A DNA stretch of 16,145 nt from positions 1-16,145 of the forward strand of contig JBOGVU010000059.1 of assembly GCA_050692915.1 (NCBI GenBank), written 5' to 3'. The stretch is from CALAEC01 sp050692915. Its GTDB lineage: Bacteria > Actinomycetota > UBA4738 > CALAEC01. The notes beneath the pieces are model-generated. The model was not told where the DNA came from. It was given only the letters and a program-made list of their open reading frames with translations, and ran no database searches. Below are positions 15,009 to 16,145 of this stretch, piece after piece (within the stretch, counting starts at the first letter, position 1; each line of letters begins with the position of its first letter). A program made the translations under genes and the position numbers.

Positions 15009-16145
15009 ATGGTACGATCGCACGGGGTGAATGGGGAAGGCCCACGCGAGGCGTGTGGCCTCTTCGGGGTCTGGGCTCCCGGGGAGGACGTCGCCAGGCT
15101 CGCCTATTTCGGGCTCTACGCCCTCCAGCACCGCGGCCAGGAGTCGGCCGGCATCGCGGTGTCGGACGGGCACAACATCCTGGTGTACCGGGAGCTCGGC
15201 CTGGTCTCGCAGGTGTTCGACGAGCGGACGCTGTCCACGCTCCAGGGCGACCTGGCCATCGGCCACAACCGCTACTCCACGACCGGCTCCACGACCTGGG
15301 AGAACGCCCAGCCCTCGTTCAAGACCGACGGGGCCCGCGGCCTGGCGCTGGGGCACAACGGCAATCTCGTCAACACCGAGGCGCTGGCCGAGCGGGTGGG
15401 ACGTCGAGGGCCGGCCACCACGGATTCGGACCTGGTGGCCACGCTCCTGGCGGGGGAGGGGACCGACCTGGAAACGGCCGCCCTCCGGGTCCTGCCGACG
15501 CTCCGGGGTGCGTTCTCGTTCGTCCTGATGGACGAGCACTCCGTGTACGGGGCCCGCGACCCGCACGGGCTCCGCCCGCTGGCGATCGGCCGGCTCGAGT
15601 CGGGCTGGGTGCTGGCGTCCGAGACGGCGGCCCTGGACATCGTCGGCGCCGAGTACGTCCGGGAGGTCGAGCCGGGCGAGCTGGTGATGCTGGACGACCG
15701 GGGCCTTCGATCCGCCCGGTACGCGGAGAGCCCTCGGGCCGCCCTGTGCCTGTTCGAGTTCGTGTACCTGGCCCGGGCCGACTCCCGGCTGTACGGGCGG
15801 ACCGTGCACCAGGCCCGGGGGGGCATGGGGCGGCGCCTGGCCCGGGAGGCGCCGGCCCCCGCGGACATGGTGATGCCCATCCCCGACACCGGTCACTCGG
15901 CGGCCGCCGGCTTCGCCGAGGAGGCCCGGATCCCGTACGGCGAGGGCCTCATCAAGAACCGGTACGTGCACCGTACGTTCATCGAGCCGACGCCCAGCCT
16001 CCGACAGCGCGGCGTGCGACTGAAGCTGAACCCGCTGGCCGACTCGATCCGGGGGAAGCGGCTGGCCGTGGTCGACGACTCCATCGTCCGGGGCACGACC
16101 ACCCGACAGATCGTGCAGATGCTGCGAGACGCCGGCGCCCGCGAG
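15009..16145 (+). CDS. purF: Amidophosphoribosyltransferase, 3' truncated by window edge
   Basis: PurF makes phosphoribosylamine from PRPP and glutamine, the committed first step. The 379 codons seen cover the Ntn glutaminase domain and most of the PRPP domain. Cys16 (EACGLFGVW) is the N-terminal nucleophile after propeptide removal, followed by FGLYALQHRGQESAGIAVSD, IGHNRYSTTGSTTWENAQPS, LGHNGNLVN and RDPHGLRPLAIG. Cys247 (ALCLFEFVYLARADS) matches the first Fe-S ligand of Bacillus-type PurF, so an oxygen-sensitive [4Fe-4S] enzyme is likely; the later ligands are outside. The PRPP motif VVDDSIVRGTT is at 354-364. I use ATG 15009, 3 nt after purL. GTG 15027 is an alternative giving a 9-residue propeptide, with a possible -10 (TACGAT, 15013-15018) in front. 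Confidence 0.94.
   Translation, partial: MVRSHGVNGEGPREACGLFGVWAPGEDVARLAYFGLYALQHRGQESAGIAVSDGHNILVYRELGLVSQVFDERTLSTLQGDLAIGHNRYSTTGSTTWENAQPSFKTDGARGLALGHNGNLVNTEALAERVGRRGPATTDSDLVATLLAGEGTDLETAALRVLPTLRGAFSFVLMDEHSVYGARDPHGLRPLAIGRLESGWVLASETAALDIVGAEYVREVEPGELVMLDDRGLRSARYAESPRAALCLFEFVYLARADSRLYGRTVHQARGGMGRRLAREAPAPADMVMPIPDTGHSAAAGFAEEARIPYGEGLIKNRYVHRTFIEPTPSLRQRGVRLKLNPLADSIRGKRLAVVDDSIVRGTTTRQIVQMLRDAGARE

Overview
The window is very GC-rich with dense, mostly co-directional genes, many GTG starts and 1-8 bp gene overlaps. The order grpE-dnaJ-hspR, with a MerR-type HspR repressor directly after dnaJ, is a hallmark of Actinomycetota. With the split PurS/PurQ/PurL system and a dodecin, it suggests a chromosomal segment of an actinobacterium, probably a deep-branching one. 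No mobile element, tRNA, rRNA or CRISPR array is visible.

Layout. (1) 42-2010, plus strand: the chaperone operon grpE, dnaJ, hspR; dnaK probably lies just off the left edge. (2) 2054-2873, minus strand: a fluoride-response unit made of a -10 box, a well-matched fluoride riboswitch, crcB/fluC and a DUF190 gene. crcB carries an in-frame amber codon exactly where the second channel phenylalanine is expected, while the rest of the frame and its junction with DUF190 are intact. (3) 2918-5338, plus: a one-pass membrane protein of unknown function, LemA, a metallo-beta-lactamase-fold hydrolase and a small two-pass membrane protein. (4) 5340-6530: a free-standing DUF2090/LacD-like aldolase and a dodecin-family protein. 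(5) 6583 to the right edge: nine purine-biosynthesis genes, purA-purD-purE-purB-purC-purS-purQ-purL-purF, with purF cut by the window edge.

The pur block covers PRPP to phosphoribosylamine (PurF), GAR (PurD), FGAM (PurSQL), CAIR (PurE), SAICAR (PurC), two PurB steps, and IMP to adenylosuccinate (PurA). purK, purM, purN and purH are not in the window.

The most notable observations are the riboswitch-controlled crcB with an amber codon, a predicted riboswitch/Shine-Dalgarno alternative pairing, a dodecin without the usual flavin-stacking Trp, a PurE with an atypical active-site loop and no neighbouring purK, and a recurring TAGRMT-type -10 box that in two cases sits just ahead of a GC-rich 5' leader hairpin and in purA points to a leaderless transcript.
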